A stretch of 35,509 nucleotides of DNA from Acidobacteriota bacterium. GTDB lineage: Bacteria; Acidobacteriota; Blastocatellia; RBC074. A program made the position numbers and the translations under genes. Location of the stretch: positions 1 through 35,509 of the forward strand of contig JAJVID010000064.1 of NCBI GenBank assembly GCA_022072205.1. The letters are read 5' to 3'. Each line of letters opens with the position of its first letter. Position 1 is the stretch's first letter. This document shows positions 1 through 6,620 of the stretch, one piece after another. The notes beneath the pieces are model-generated. The model was given only the letters and a program-made list of their open reading frames with translations, did no database searches and was not told the origin of the DNA.

Positions 1-232
1 CGCCATCCAGTATTCCTCGCGCTCTGACATAGTTTGGGTCTTTCAGCGCGGCGGTAGTTTCTCCCGCGTCTTTCAACTCATCGTCGTTAAAGAAGGAGAT
101 GGATTCCGTTCCGTCACAAAGATTCCGCCAGAATTCCTCTATATTTCCGGCTCCGGGGAAACGTCCCGCCATACCGATAATGGCGACGCTGAGTCTGTCA
201 ATCGAATTGGAGGTATTACTTTTGTTACTCAT
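1..232 (-). CDS. Polyketide synthase, N-terminal fragment (ketosynthase start), runs off left edge
   Basis: Translating the minus strand from the ATG at 230-232 gives an open frame of 77 codons to the window edge. After a short polar leader comes VAIIGMAGRFPGAGNIEEFW, followed by a stretch with CDGTESISFF. This is the characteristic start of the beta-ketoacyl synthase domain of modular type I polyketide synthases and PKS/NRPS hybrids. A ketosynthase condenses an acyl chain with a malonyl-derived extender on an acyl carrier protein; its active-site Cys lies beyond the edge, so activity and module content cannot be judged. The ATG overlaps the stop of the upstream TPR gene as ATGA (229-232), and no Shine-Dalgarno sequence precedes it, which implies translational coupling. 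Family is clear; the product made is unknown. Confidence 0.9.
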   Translation of the reverse strand, partial: MSNKSNTSNSIDRLSVAIIGMAGRFPGAGNIEEFWRNLCDGTESISFFNDDELKDAGETTAALKDPNYVRARGILDG

Positions 233-1089
233 TTTTGTGTCTGAAGCAGTAGCTCCACAGCTTCTTTCAGTTCAGGGGAGAGCCTCACCGCCTCGGCGAG
301 ATCGTTCTCCGCCTCTTGCCTCATTCCCTTCTCGAACCTGGCGATGGCGCGGTTCAGCCAGGCCTTTGCCAGTTGCGGCTTCAACTTGATCGCCTGCTCA
401 TAATCGGCGATGGCGCTGTTGACATCATTCATCTCGTGTCGCGCGAGGCCGCGGTCGCACCAGGCTTCGGCGAGTAGCGGGTCATATTTCAAGGCGTTGG
501 TGAAATCGGCTTCCGCCCTGCTCAAATCTTTTCTGAAGAGGAGAACCGCGCCGCGATGCACGTATAGCCCCGCCGCCTTCGGGTCTAGTTTGATCGCCTG
601 ATCTAGATCGGAGATGGCGGCGTCAAGCTCGCCTTTTCGGATGCGCGCGAGGGCGCGATTGCTCCAGGCGAGAACCAGCTTCGGATTGATTTCGATGGCT
701 TTCGTGCTGCTATGGATCGCGCCTTCCAGGTCTAATCTTGCAAAGTAGGCTGCTCCCAGATTCAACCATGCCTCGGCCAGCCGCGGATTGAGTTGAACGG
801 CCCGGTCGAAATCACTGAAAGCTGCGTCAATCTCTTTTCTGAAGTATCGAACCAGCCCGCGATTGTAGTAAGCGTGAGCCGACCTGGGATCGGACGCGAT
901 TGCCAGGTTGAAGTCAGCGTCGGCTCTCTCTAGCTCGCCTTTCGACAGCCACGATCTTCCCCGATCAATGTAAGCGTTCGCCGTCTCCGCTCGCGACCCT
1001 TGCGCCGAAGCGCCGGGGGCCGAAGTTAAAACCGGAAGAATCGCGTAAAAGCAGAAAGCTATTGTTCTGAAAAAAGATACTCGTCGCAT
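229..1089 (-). CDS. Secreted TPR-repeat protein coupled to the polyketide synthase
   Basis: A 286-residue protein. I place the start at the ATG at 1087-1089, not the longest start at 1203. AGGAGG lies 10 nt upstream and the new N-terminus is a good signal peptide (MRRVSFFRTIAFCFYAILPV, then an Ala-rich cleavage region ending in SAQ). The rest is about seven consecutive 34-residue tetratricopeptide units with typical cores such as AHAYYNRGLVRYFRKE and AEAWCDRGLARHEMND. TPR arrays are protein-binding scaffolds; no catalytic domain is visible. The stop overlaps the PKS start by 4 bp, so the two are almost certainly co-transcribed. A periplasmic or surface TPR protein as first gene of a PKS operon is unusual; its role (assembly, export, or incidental) is unknown. 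Confidence 0.87.
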   Translation of the reverse strand: MRRVSFFRTIAFCFYAILPVLTSAPGASAQGSRAETANAYIDRGRSWLSKGELERADADFNLAIASDPRSAHAYYNRGLVRYFRKEIDAAFSDFDRAVQLNPRLAEAWLNLGAAYFARLDLEGAIHSSTKAIEINPKLVLAWSNRALARIRKGELDAAISDLDQAIKLDPKAAGLYVHRGAVLLFRKDLSRAEADFTNALKYDPLLAEAWCDRGLARHEMNDVNSAIADYEQAIKLKPQLAKAWLNRAIARFEKGMRQEAENDLAEAVRLSPELKEAVELLLQTQK

Positions 1090-1441
1090 TTGGCTGCGCC
1101 CTCCTGTCATCCGATACTCTGTTCGCCTTTTCAATAGATCCGACCAGAAGACGCGCCTCTCCCTGATACAGGCGCAAGCAAGGTCAGCCATAAGGCGCAT
1201 CACTCCCTACCTGTTTGGACCTTAAAGGAAACCTCGTGTCGAGGCAGCGTTTCGGTTTTCAGGCTCGTATGAATCCGAGCCTGATCAACACATCGCCACA
1301 GACCCCTCATACAGAAAGAGCCTGCGTTTGTTATTGTTATGTGGATAGGAATCTCCAATAAGCGGAGCGAAGCTGTTTGTCTGCTTCAACTGGTTAGTCA
1401 CGGTGTAAGACAGATGAAAGACGGAAATGTCCCTGAAGAAA

Positions 1442-1461
1442 GATGACTATGATTAGTCATC
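1442..1461. promoter_or_regulatory. 8-bp perfect inverted repeat, candidate operator
   Basis: GATGACTA-TGAT-TAGTCATC is a perfect dyad with 8-bp arms and a 4-bp spacer, about 350 bp upstream of the chosen TPR start. The half-site TGACTA/TAGTCA recurs at 1395-1400 and 1562-1567. Arm length and spacing suit a dimeric transcription factor. No regulator gene next to it suggests which one, so this is only a candidate. Confidence 0.4.
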
Positions 1462-1618
1462 CAGGCTTGACGTCTTTTTGTCTGTGCGTGAGGCAAAACG
1501 CATCGAGCTTCAGTCCACAAATGGAGTTGAGACCTGGCCGACTTTGCGCTACGATGCGAGCTGACTAGGCGATGCATCTTCAAGGCGCGAAAGCGCGGCG
1601 AAAGTTGTATTGTCAATC

Positions 1619-1654
1619 AAGCTCCGTTGCTATCGGATAGTAGCAACGGAGCTT
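1619..1654. repeat. 14-bp perfect inverted repeat forming a strong hairpin
   Basis: AAGCTCCGTTGCTA (1619-1632) and TAGCAACGGAGCTT (1641-1654) are perfect reverse complements separated by 8 nt (TCGGATAG). The stem would be very stable. No T-tract follows on either strand, so a classic intrinsic terminator is not clear, and no gene ends here. It could be a processed RNA structure, a remnant of a mobile-element end or a recombination site. Function unknown. Confidence 0.6.
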
Positions 1655-2111
1655 AAAACTTTACCCACTCAAAATTCCATCCCTTCAATAATTAGTGGCG
1701 AATTTCCTATAACCAGCTTCACCACATTCGGAGATAACATATGCTCAGCATGCCGGGCTGCAGCAAACTAGCAACAAGGCGCGATCCCTGTAGCGACCAG
1801 CTATAACCAGAAACTGTCACTGGCCTTAACGATGCGCGCAAAAAGCCCTGCCTAAGCGACCAGATGTCGCCAAGCAAGATTCAACCTCACGCTACCAGGT
1901 AGACGTCAGGCGTTATTTACACTGCAAATTGCTGATTTCCTATTGGAAAATAGTTGGCGGGGAGGGGGAAATGATACGGTGCGCGAAATGAAATGAATAT
2001 TTTGTGGCAGGGCATTATGGGCTTACCTGGGTAACCTCAGACCAACCTAAATCTCCGCCTTGAGGAAAAGCTTCATCATTTAACTGCGCAAAGTACGCTG
2101 ACAGCACAGGC

Positions 2112-2241
2112 AAAACCACGTAACTCTAAGCAATGCGACTCAAAATTCACCTATAACAAAAATAGCAAAAGTGGGGGGTGCAACTTCACCTGTCTGTTAT
2201 TTGAAACATATCTCGGTTGAGTTACGTGGGTTCGTGGTTTT
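2112..2241. repeat. Long-range inverted repeat (CCACGTAACTC / GAGTTACGTGG)
   Basis: CCACGTAACTC at 2116-2126 is the perfect reverse complement of GAGTTACGTGG at 2219-2229, 92 nt apart. AAAACCACG (2112-2120) is complemented a second time by CGTGGTTTT at 2233-2241. The intervening segment carries a smaller GGTG/CACC hairpin around 2177-2190. Together they could fold a structured RNA of about 130 nt or mark the ends of a small element. Confidence 0.4.
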
Positions 2242-2254
2242 CAAATGGGCGGGT

Positions 2255-2278
2255 GAGCTATTAATTGAGCTATTAATT
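2255..2278. repeat. 12-bp tandem duplication GAGCTATTAATT
   Basis: GAGCTATTAATT occurs twice head to tail (2255-2266 and 2267-2278), followed by a partial third unit starting AAGCTAA. It is very AT-rich and sits in the gene-poor stretch upstream of the TPR-PKS operon. Confidence 0.6.
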
Positions 2279-2514
2279 AAGCTAACTTTGCTATAACAGC
2301 GCCTCCGCCGGTGAAAGCAACCACATTCCGAATGATAAGATAGCTATTTCAGAAAGTAAACACTCAATTTGTGAATTATATATTATAAACCACTGGAAAT
2401 TAGCAAAGTATCCCTTCAATCATCCTCCCCTTCCGCCGCGCACAGCTTCAATCGTATCCGCGACCGAACAGGCGATAACCTCAAACGTAATTCTCTGAGC
2501 TTCTCGCGCCATCG

Positions 2515-2843
2515 CTAAAACTGAGTCTCCAGGTCCAGATACTTGATGCGATCTCGATAACGGCTCAGGATTTCACGTAGCGCATCCGTCGCCGCGCCAG
2601 TCAGGCAGTCCCGAGAGATCGAAAAGCTCTTCGCCGCTGACGAGCGCGAGCCGCCAACTGTGATCGTGTTCAACTACAGCAAGACGCATGTCCATCCCTC
2701 AGCCAGCCCGTCTTGCGCGCTTCGCGTTCGTCGCGCACGCAATAAAATTTCTGCGCCTGCGCCCGGTTGCCGTTCTATCTGAAAATCTCCGACATTCGCG
2801 CCAGTCTTGTCTGAATCAGTACCGCAAACGACCGCTGCTTTAA
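2515..2843 (-). pseudogene. Decayed coding fragments of unknown family
   Basis: The minus strand here has protein-like but interrupted frames. From about 2843 to 2690 one frame gives a charged segment with RSFAVLIQTRLARMSEIFR, an in-frame TAG (2775-2777), then NGNRAQAQKFYCVRDEREAR. A second frame begins at ATG 2693-2695 or 2687-2689 with MRLAVVEHDHSWRLALVSGE and reads to about 2605. There the sensible reading moves to another frame with ALREILSRYRDRIKYLDLET and stops at TAG 2515-2517. One stop and one frameshift suggest two small adjacent genes in decay. I do not recognise either family; the call rests on amino-acid texture only. Confidence 0.35.
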
Positions 2844-2883
2844 TCAGCGTCGCGAACGCTAAAGACAGGGGCGATGCGTAATT

Positions 2884-3627
2884 TCAACAGAGTCTCTTCT
2901 TCACCGCTTCCGAAGTTTTCTTGATCAAATCCAGGCAGCCTTCGCCGATCGCCACCGCGACGGCCACCGACAGCACGTCAATCACGCATAACTGCGCGAT
3001 GCGCGAAGTCAGCGCCTCTCCGCCGAGCGGAGATTCCGGTGAAGCGGTCAACAACACCACATCTGAAACTTTGGTGAACTGCGACGGACTGAAGTTGGTG
3101 ATGGCGATAGTCATCGCGCCGGATTTGCGCGCCAGGCTTAGAGCGTCGGCCACGTCTTTGATGCTGCCCGAATGCGAGACACCGATGGCTACGTCCTGCC
3201 GCGTCAACGTCGCCGCCGCCATTGCCTGCAAATGCGCGTCGCCGTAAGCGGCCGCCAGCAATCCGAGCCGCGTGAATTTGAGCTTGGCGTCCATCGCGGT
3301 GAAGTACGAGTAGCCCGCGCCGTAGGTGTCTATCCGGCGGGCGCCGGCGAGCGCGTTGGCCGCGACCTCGATCATTTCGGGATCGAGCGCCTTCTGCGTG
3401 TTCTCGACGGCGGAGCGGTTGGCCTGAAAAGTCTTCTGCGCGAGTTGCGCGATGCTGTCAGAAAACTTGATCTTCTCGTGAATGTAGGCGATTGGCTTGA
3501 CCAGATCCTGCGCCAGCCGCAGCTTGAACTCCTGATAGCCCTTGTAATCAATCGCCCGGCAGAAACGCATGACCGTTGATTCGCCGACCCCAAGTCGGGC
3601 GCCAGTTTCGAGGCGGTCATTTCGCAT
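2884..3627 (-). pseudogene. RpiR-family regulator, N-terminally truncated and frameshifted
   Basis: The open frame gives 247 residues with the RpiR layout. It has the end of an N-terminal HTH (GVGESTVMRFCRAIDYKGYQ) and then a C-terminal sugar isomerase (SIS) domain (AIGVSHSGSIKDVADALSLA) that binds a phosphosugar effector. Family members usually carry roughly 30-50 more N-terminal residues. In the open frame the start reads MRNDRLETGARLG, which does not fit the family. The next frame, from ATG 3618-3620, reads MTASKLAPDLG, which does. A one-base loss in the CCCC run at 3588-3591 explains the switch, and the rest of the N-terminus is absent because the DUF3574 stop lies only 12 bp upstream. 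DNA binding is probably lost. A sequencing error could explain the frameshift but not the missing N-terminus. Confidence 0.72.
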
Positions 3628-3632
3628 CTGGT

Positions 3633-4127
3633 TTAGAACGAGACCAGCACGGGCCGAGGGTCGTCCACGCGCAACACGGACTGTTGCTTAAACCGCTCTT
3701 TGTACGCTTTGCGAATCTGCTCGATCTTCTCGTTGCTTTCCTTCCACGCGACTAACGGATAAAGCAGGATCAGGACCATGCTTTTTTCGCGAATGATCTT
3801 GTCGTTCTCGGCGTCGCGGAACTGGCCCGTGCCGGTTAAGACTGTCAACCCGTCGGGAAAACGCCGCGTGATCTCTTCTTTGAGGAACCGGCGAAATTCG
3901 TCTTTGCCGATCTCAGTGCCGTCCGGCTTCTCGGCGCCGAAGAAGAGTTCGGTGCGGACGAAAGGTTCGGCGGCGGGAGGCCGCTGTTCGCCGGCGCCAT
4001 CTTGCGCGACCTGTTGCGCGCCGCCGCTCGGAGCGGACGGTTGTTGGGCGTCAGCCGCAGGCGCCAGCAACGAAGCCGCGAGCAAAACTAAAACCAGAAA
4101 TTTTTTTGCAACGAATCTATTCATCAT
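3633..4127 (-). CDS. Secreted DUF3574 protein
   Basis: Start placed at ATG 4125-4127 (the adjacent ATG 4122-4124 is equally possible). GAAGG lies 8 nt upstream and a signal peptide follows (MNRFVAKKFLVLVLLAASLL, then AADAQ). The longer upstream frame would run through a small tandem repeat and is unlikely. After a Gln/Pro-rich linker the mature part matches the DUF3574 pattern: RTELFFGAEKPDGTEIGKDE, RFPDGLTVLTGTGQF and the C-terminal FKQQSVLRVDDPRPVLVSF. The family is small, exported and of unknown function. It ends 5 bp before the first codon of the broken RpiR frame. Confidence 0.8.
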   Translation of the reverse strand: MMNRFVAKKFLVLVLLAASLLAPAADAQQPSAPSGGAQQVAQDGAGEQRPPAAEPFVRTELFFGAEKPDGTEIGKDEFRRFLKEEITRRFPDGLTVLTGTGQFRDAENDKIIREKSMVLILLYPLVAWKESNEKIEQIRKAYKERFKQQSVLRVDDPRPVLVSF

Positions 4128-4149
4128 TACCGTTGCCTTCGTCTTACCT

Positions 4150-4185
4150 ATCGCTCTCATCGCTCCCATTGCTCCCATTGCTTTT
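4150..4185. repeat. 9-bp imperfect tandem repeat (ATCGCTCCC-like)
   Basis: Four successive 9-bp units: ATCGCTCTC, ATCGCTCCC, ATTGCTCCC and ATTGCTTTT. They lie between the cytochrome stop and the DUF3574 start. In the minus-strand frame they would read MGAMGAMRAIG, which explains an artificially extended frame there. Probably slippage-prone spacer DNA. Confidence 0.55.
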
Positions 4186-5709
4186 TCACAAAGTTTTCAG
4201 AAATGCGATCAGCGCCTGCCGGTCGGCCTCCGCAAGCTTCAACCCGTAGGCGTGCCCTTTGACGGCGCGCGTTTTCACCCCGGCGCCGCGAAACCCTGTC
4301 GGCATATAATCCTCGCAAAGCCGTCGCGGGTCGAACCAATCTTCAAGCGTCAGCACGGAACCGTTGTGCTCGAAAGGTGAGCGATACCAGACGCCTTTCA
4401 GCGAAGGGACTTTGTAATAGCCCGTCCCCCGGCGGGTCTTGAGCGCCAGCGACGGGTCCGTGCCGACCGAAAGCGGCAGGATGTCATATTTTTTCCGGTG
4501 ATCTTCCGGCACGTTGAAGCCGTCCACGGGTGTCAGTTTGTTGTTGGTGTAGAGCGGTGGCGTATGGCAGACGGCGCAGCCCTCGCGCTTGAAAACCTGC
4601 TGCCCGCGTCGCGCCACCGCATCGAACTTGTTCGGGTTGGCCGGGGGTTTGAGCGAATAGAGGTAAAGCGCCAGCGCGTAAAGTTGCTCGTCGCTATAAC
4701 GGAGCTGCGTTGAAGGATCGGGCCGCGTGCGGAAATCACGCGCGGCGGGGATGAATCCGCCGTAGCTCGACAGCCTGTCGGCCCCCTGGTTCAACGCGGA
4801 GTAACGCATCAGATCCCCGACCGAGCGATGGAGTTGCAGCCCCGTGTGATCGAGGTACTTTTGATCTTTGACGCCGATCAGGTTGGGAATCTGGGCCGGA
4901 TAGAGCGGGTTGGTTCCGTGACGGCCGATCACGCCGGACGGAATCGCCGCGTGCCATTCGGCAATCTGATCGAGCGACACTTGCTCAAGTCCGGCCAGCG
5001 GATCGGGCTTGATCCAGGGAGCGCCAAAAAACGATTGCTCAAAGGCGCGCGCCCGTTCCGGCGTGAAGCCCAGCGGCATAAAGAGAGCGGCGGCCTGTTC
5101 AAAGGGGAAATTTGCCGGCGCCCCTTTGACGATTGTTCCGTCGGCCAGCACCCGCGTGTGACACATCGCGCAGGAGATCATGCCCAGCTCGACCTTGCCC
5201 TTTTCCCGAACGACATAGCGAAACCAGGGCAACGTGCCGTCTTTGGCCGCCCGCGCGCCGATCTGTTCGTGCCACTGCGGATTTCGGACATCGGCGACCC
5301 TGAACGGAACGTCATACGAAACCGGCGCGTCGAAAACGATCTCGCCGGCCTTGATCCAGTCGGCCTCGGTCTTGAGCGTTGCGGCGTCGAAGACCGTCTC
5401 CGGCTCCTGCTGTTTGAGCCAGGCTTCATAACCGGACGGCTCTTTGCCCGGCGTGTAAACCGGGTAGCTTTTGTAAATAGGCCGCACGGGAATGCGGTAG
5501 TAGTAATCAGCGGAGATATGCTTGGGCGATCCGGCTGGGTCCGCCGTAGGAAGCTCCAGCGAATCCATGGCCTTGTCATCCCAGGTCTTGGGAATCGCGG
5601 GAGTGAAAGCCTTGTTTGCTTGCTGCGCTTGACCAGGCTGGTTGTGCGCGGCAATGCCAAGCAATAGAAACAAAGTAAGCGTAAGGTATCGGAGTCCTCT
5701 GGTATTCAT
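4186..5709 (-). CDS. Exported two-haem c-type cytochrome (cytochrome c peroxidase-like)
   Basis: A 507-residue protein with a signal peptide (LTLTLFLLLGIAAHNQ) and two CxxCH haem-binding motifs: CAMCH at residues 180-184 and CAVCH at 378-382. The second sits in GQQVFKREGCAVCHTPPLYT, typical of the C-terminal haem domain of di-haem peroxidase/MauG/RoxA-like cytochromes. GAGG lies 6 nt before ATG 5707-5709. Such proteins act in the periplasm, in peroxide reduction or oxidative cleavage. The spacing between haem motifs is longer than in short peroxidases and recalls RoxA-type dioxygenases, but the exact subfamily is not decidable by eye. It stands alone: 190 bp separate it from the next upstream gene. 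Confidence 0.8.
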   Translation of the reverse strand: MNTRGLRYLTLTLFLLLGIAAHNQPGQAQQANKAFTPAIPKTWDDKAMDSLELPTADPAGSPKHISADYYYRIPVRPIYKSYPVYTPGKEPSGYEAWLKQQEPETVFDAATLKTEADWIKAGEIVFDAPVSYDVPFRVADVRNPQWHEQIGARAAKDGTLPWFRYVVREKGKVELGMISCAMCHTRVLADGTIVKGAPANFPFEQAAALFMPLGFTPERARAFEQSFFGAPWIKPDPLAGLEQVSLDQIAEWHAAIPSGVIGRHGTNPLYPAQIPNLIGVKDQKYLDHTGLQLHRSVGDLMRYSALNQGADRLSSYGGFIPAARDFRTRPDPSTQLRYSDEQLYALALYLYSLKPPANPNKFDAVARRGQQVFKREGCAVCHTPPLYTNNKLTPVDGFNVPEDHRKKYDILPLSVGTDPSLALKTRRGTGYYKVPSLKGVWYRSPFEHNGSVLTLEDWFDPRRLCEDYMPTGFRGAGVKTRAVKGHAYGLKLAEADRQALIAFLKTL

Positions 5710-5899
5710 TTCATGCCTCTTTCAAAGGGTCAATTCATTCACCATGCGGGACGTCCGACAGACTTCAGGTTATCGAGCGCTTGCGGAAAAAAACGCTTGC
5801 CGAAACGCACGACAAACTGAAGCCTGTCTGGCCTGGGGAATCAATGCTCGCGCATTGCCGGCCCGGTGAAATGCGCCGTTGGTCTATTTACAGCAGTCT

Positions 5900-6403
5900 T
5901 TATTTGGAATTGAAAAATGCCTCGCCCGACGCCGTCGCGTGGCTGGGTTTATCCGGCAGTGGGTGTGGCGGCTGGGAGAAAAGGCCGAGTTGGCGCGCCA
6001 TGGTGATGTCGTCGCGATTAGCCCAGTGTTCGACGATACGGCCGTCTTTCAGGCGAAACATGTGGATGTGCTGCGCCGTGAAGCGCCGGCCGGTCGGCGG
6101 AACGCCCGTCAGCAGTCCTTCGTGAACGAAGGGATGCCGGCCCACGCCCTGGTGCGTTCCGCTGAACTCATACCGGCCCACGACCCATTCGCCCTCGGCC
6201 ACCAGCGTAATCGGCGTGAGCTTGACGTCGGGAAATGTGGTGACGATGTCTTCGACCACCGCGCGTATCATCTCGCGCGTCGCCCGATGCCCGTGGTTAA
6301 GCGATTCTTCCGCCCAAAACTCCAACTGGGCGAGAAATCCATTACGCTCCATCGCCTCATGCATTCGTTGAATGACTGCTCTGTTCTTCTCTTCCAATTT
6401 CAT
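5900..6403 (-). CDS. SnoaL-like polyketide cyclase / ester cyclase family protein
   Basis: A 167-residue cytoplasmic protein with the SnoaL-like (NTF2-fold) pattern: an early helix, EFWAEESLNHGH, a middle VVGRYEFSGTHQG, and the signature MFRLKDGRIVEHWANRDD near residues 117-131. Known SnoaL enzymes close aromatic rings in polyketide biosynthesis. Most genomic relatives are uncharacterised ester cyclase-like proteins acting on small metabolites, so a link to the PKS 5.7 kb away is only a possibility. The start has GGAGGAG a few bases upstream. It is transcribed divergently from the winged-helix/hydrolase gene and shares a 217-bp regulatory gap containing an inverted repeat. Confidence 0.83.
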   Translation of the reverse strand: MKLEEKNRAVIQRMHEAMERNGFLAQLEFWAEESLNHGHRATREMIRAVVEDIVTTFPDVKLTPITLVAEGEWVVGRYEFSGTHQGVGRHPFVHEGLLTGVPPTGRRFTAQHIHMFRLKDGRIVEHWANRDDITMARQLGLFSQPPHPLPDKPSHATASGEAFFNSK

Positions 6404-6620
6404 ACTCCTCCTCCGGTTGATTCATTGCCGCAGATGCTTCGCGCGCGGCAATCAGTTACAATCCGCAAGCCAATAAAAATGCGCGGAAACGATGGCAAGT
6501 TTTAGTTTTTCGCTCCCTTTGAAACTTGCCAAACGATTCTCTTTCCTCACCGGGAGTGAATATAGAGCCTTGGCTTTCGGGCCGTCTTTATAGAGTTCTG
6601 AATTTTTTCTTTACGCGGTT
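6404..6620. promoter_or_regulatory. Divergent promoter region with 10-bp inverted repeat (6493-6531)
   Basis: The gap between the SnoaL-like gene (minus) and the winged-helix fusion gene (plus) must hold both promoters. TGGCAAGTTT (6493-6502) and AAACTTGCCA (6522-6531) form a perfect dyad with a 19-nt spacer. Its position about 90 bp from each start suits an operator recognised by the adjacent winged-helix protein, although that is inference. No convincing -35/-10 pair was fixed. Confidence 0.5.

Larger units (their letters stand above)
1090..2514. other. Long AT-richer gene-poor region upstream of the TPR-PKS operon
   Basis: About 1.4 kb with no convincing gene on either strand. It is visibly richer in A and T than the rest of the window, especially 1660-2420. 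It contains TAGTCA/TGACTA motifs at 1395-1400, 1444-1449, 1454-1459 and 1562-1567, CTATAAC motifs at 1707, 1801, 2151 and 2291, and the inverted and tandem repeats listed separately. The strings CACCACATTCGGAGATAA (from about 1720) and AACCACATTCCGAATGATAA (from about 2318) resemble each other and may be diverged copies. The promoter of the TPR-PKS operon must lie here, but I could not pick a convincing -35/-10 pair. Confidence 0.6.

Noticed and set aside
1398..1616. 72-codon minus-strand frame in the gene-poor island
   Set aside because: Its translation is rich in Arg, His and Ser, shows no motif or ribosome-binding site, and it spans the TGACTA dyad.
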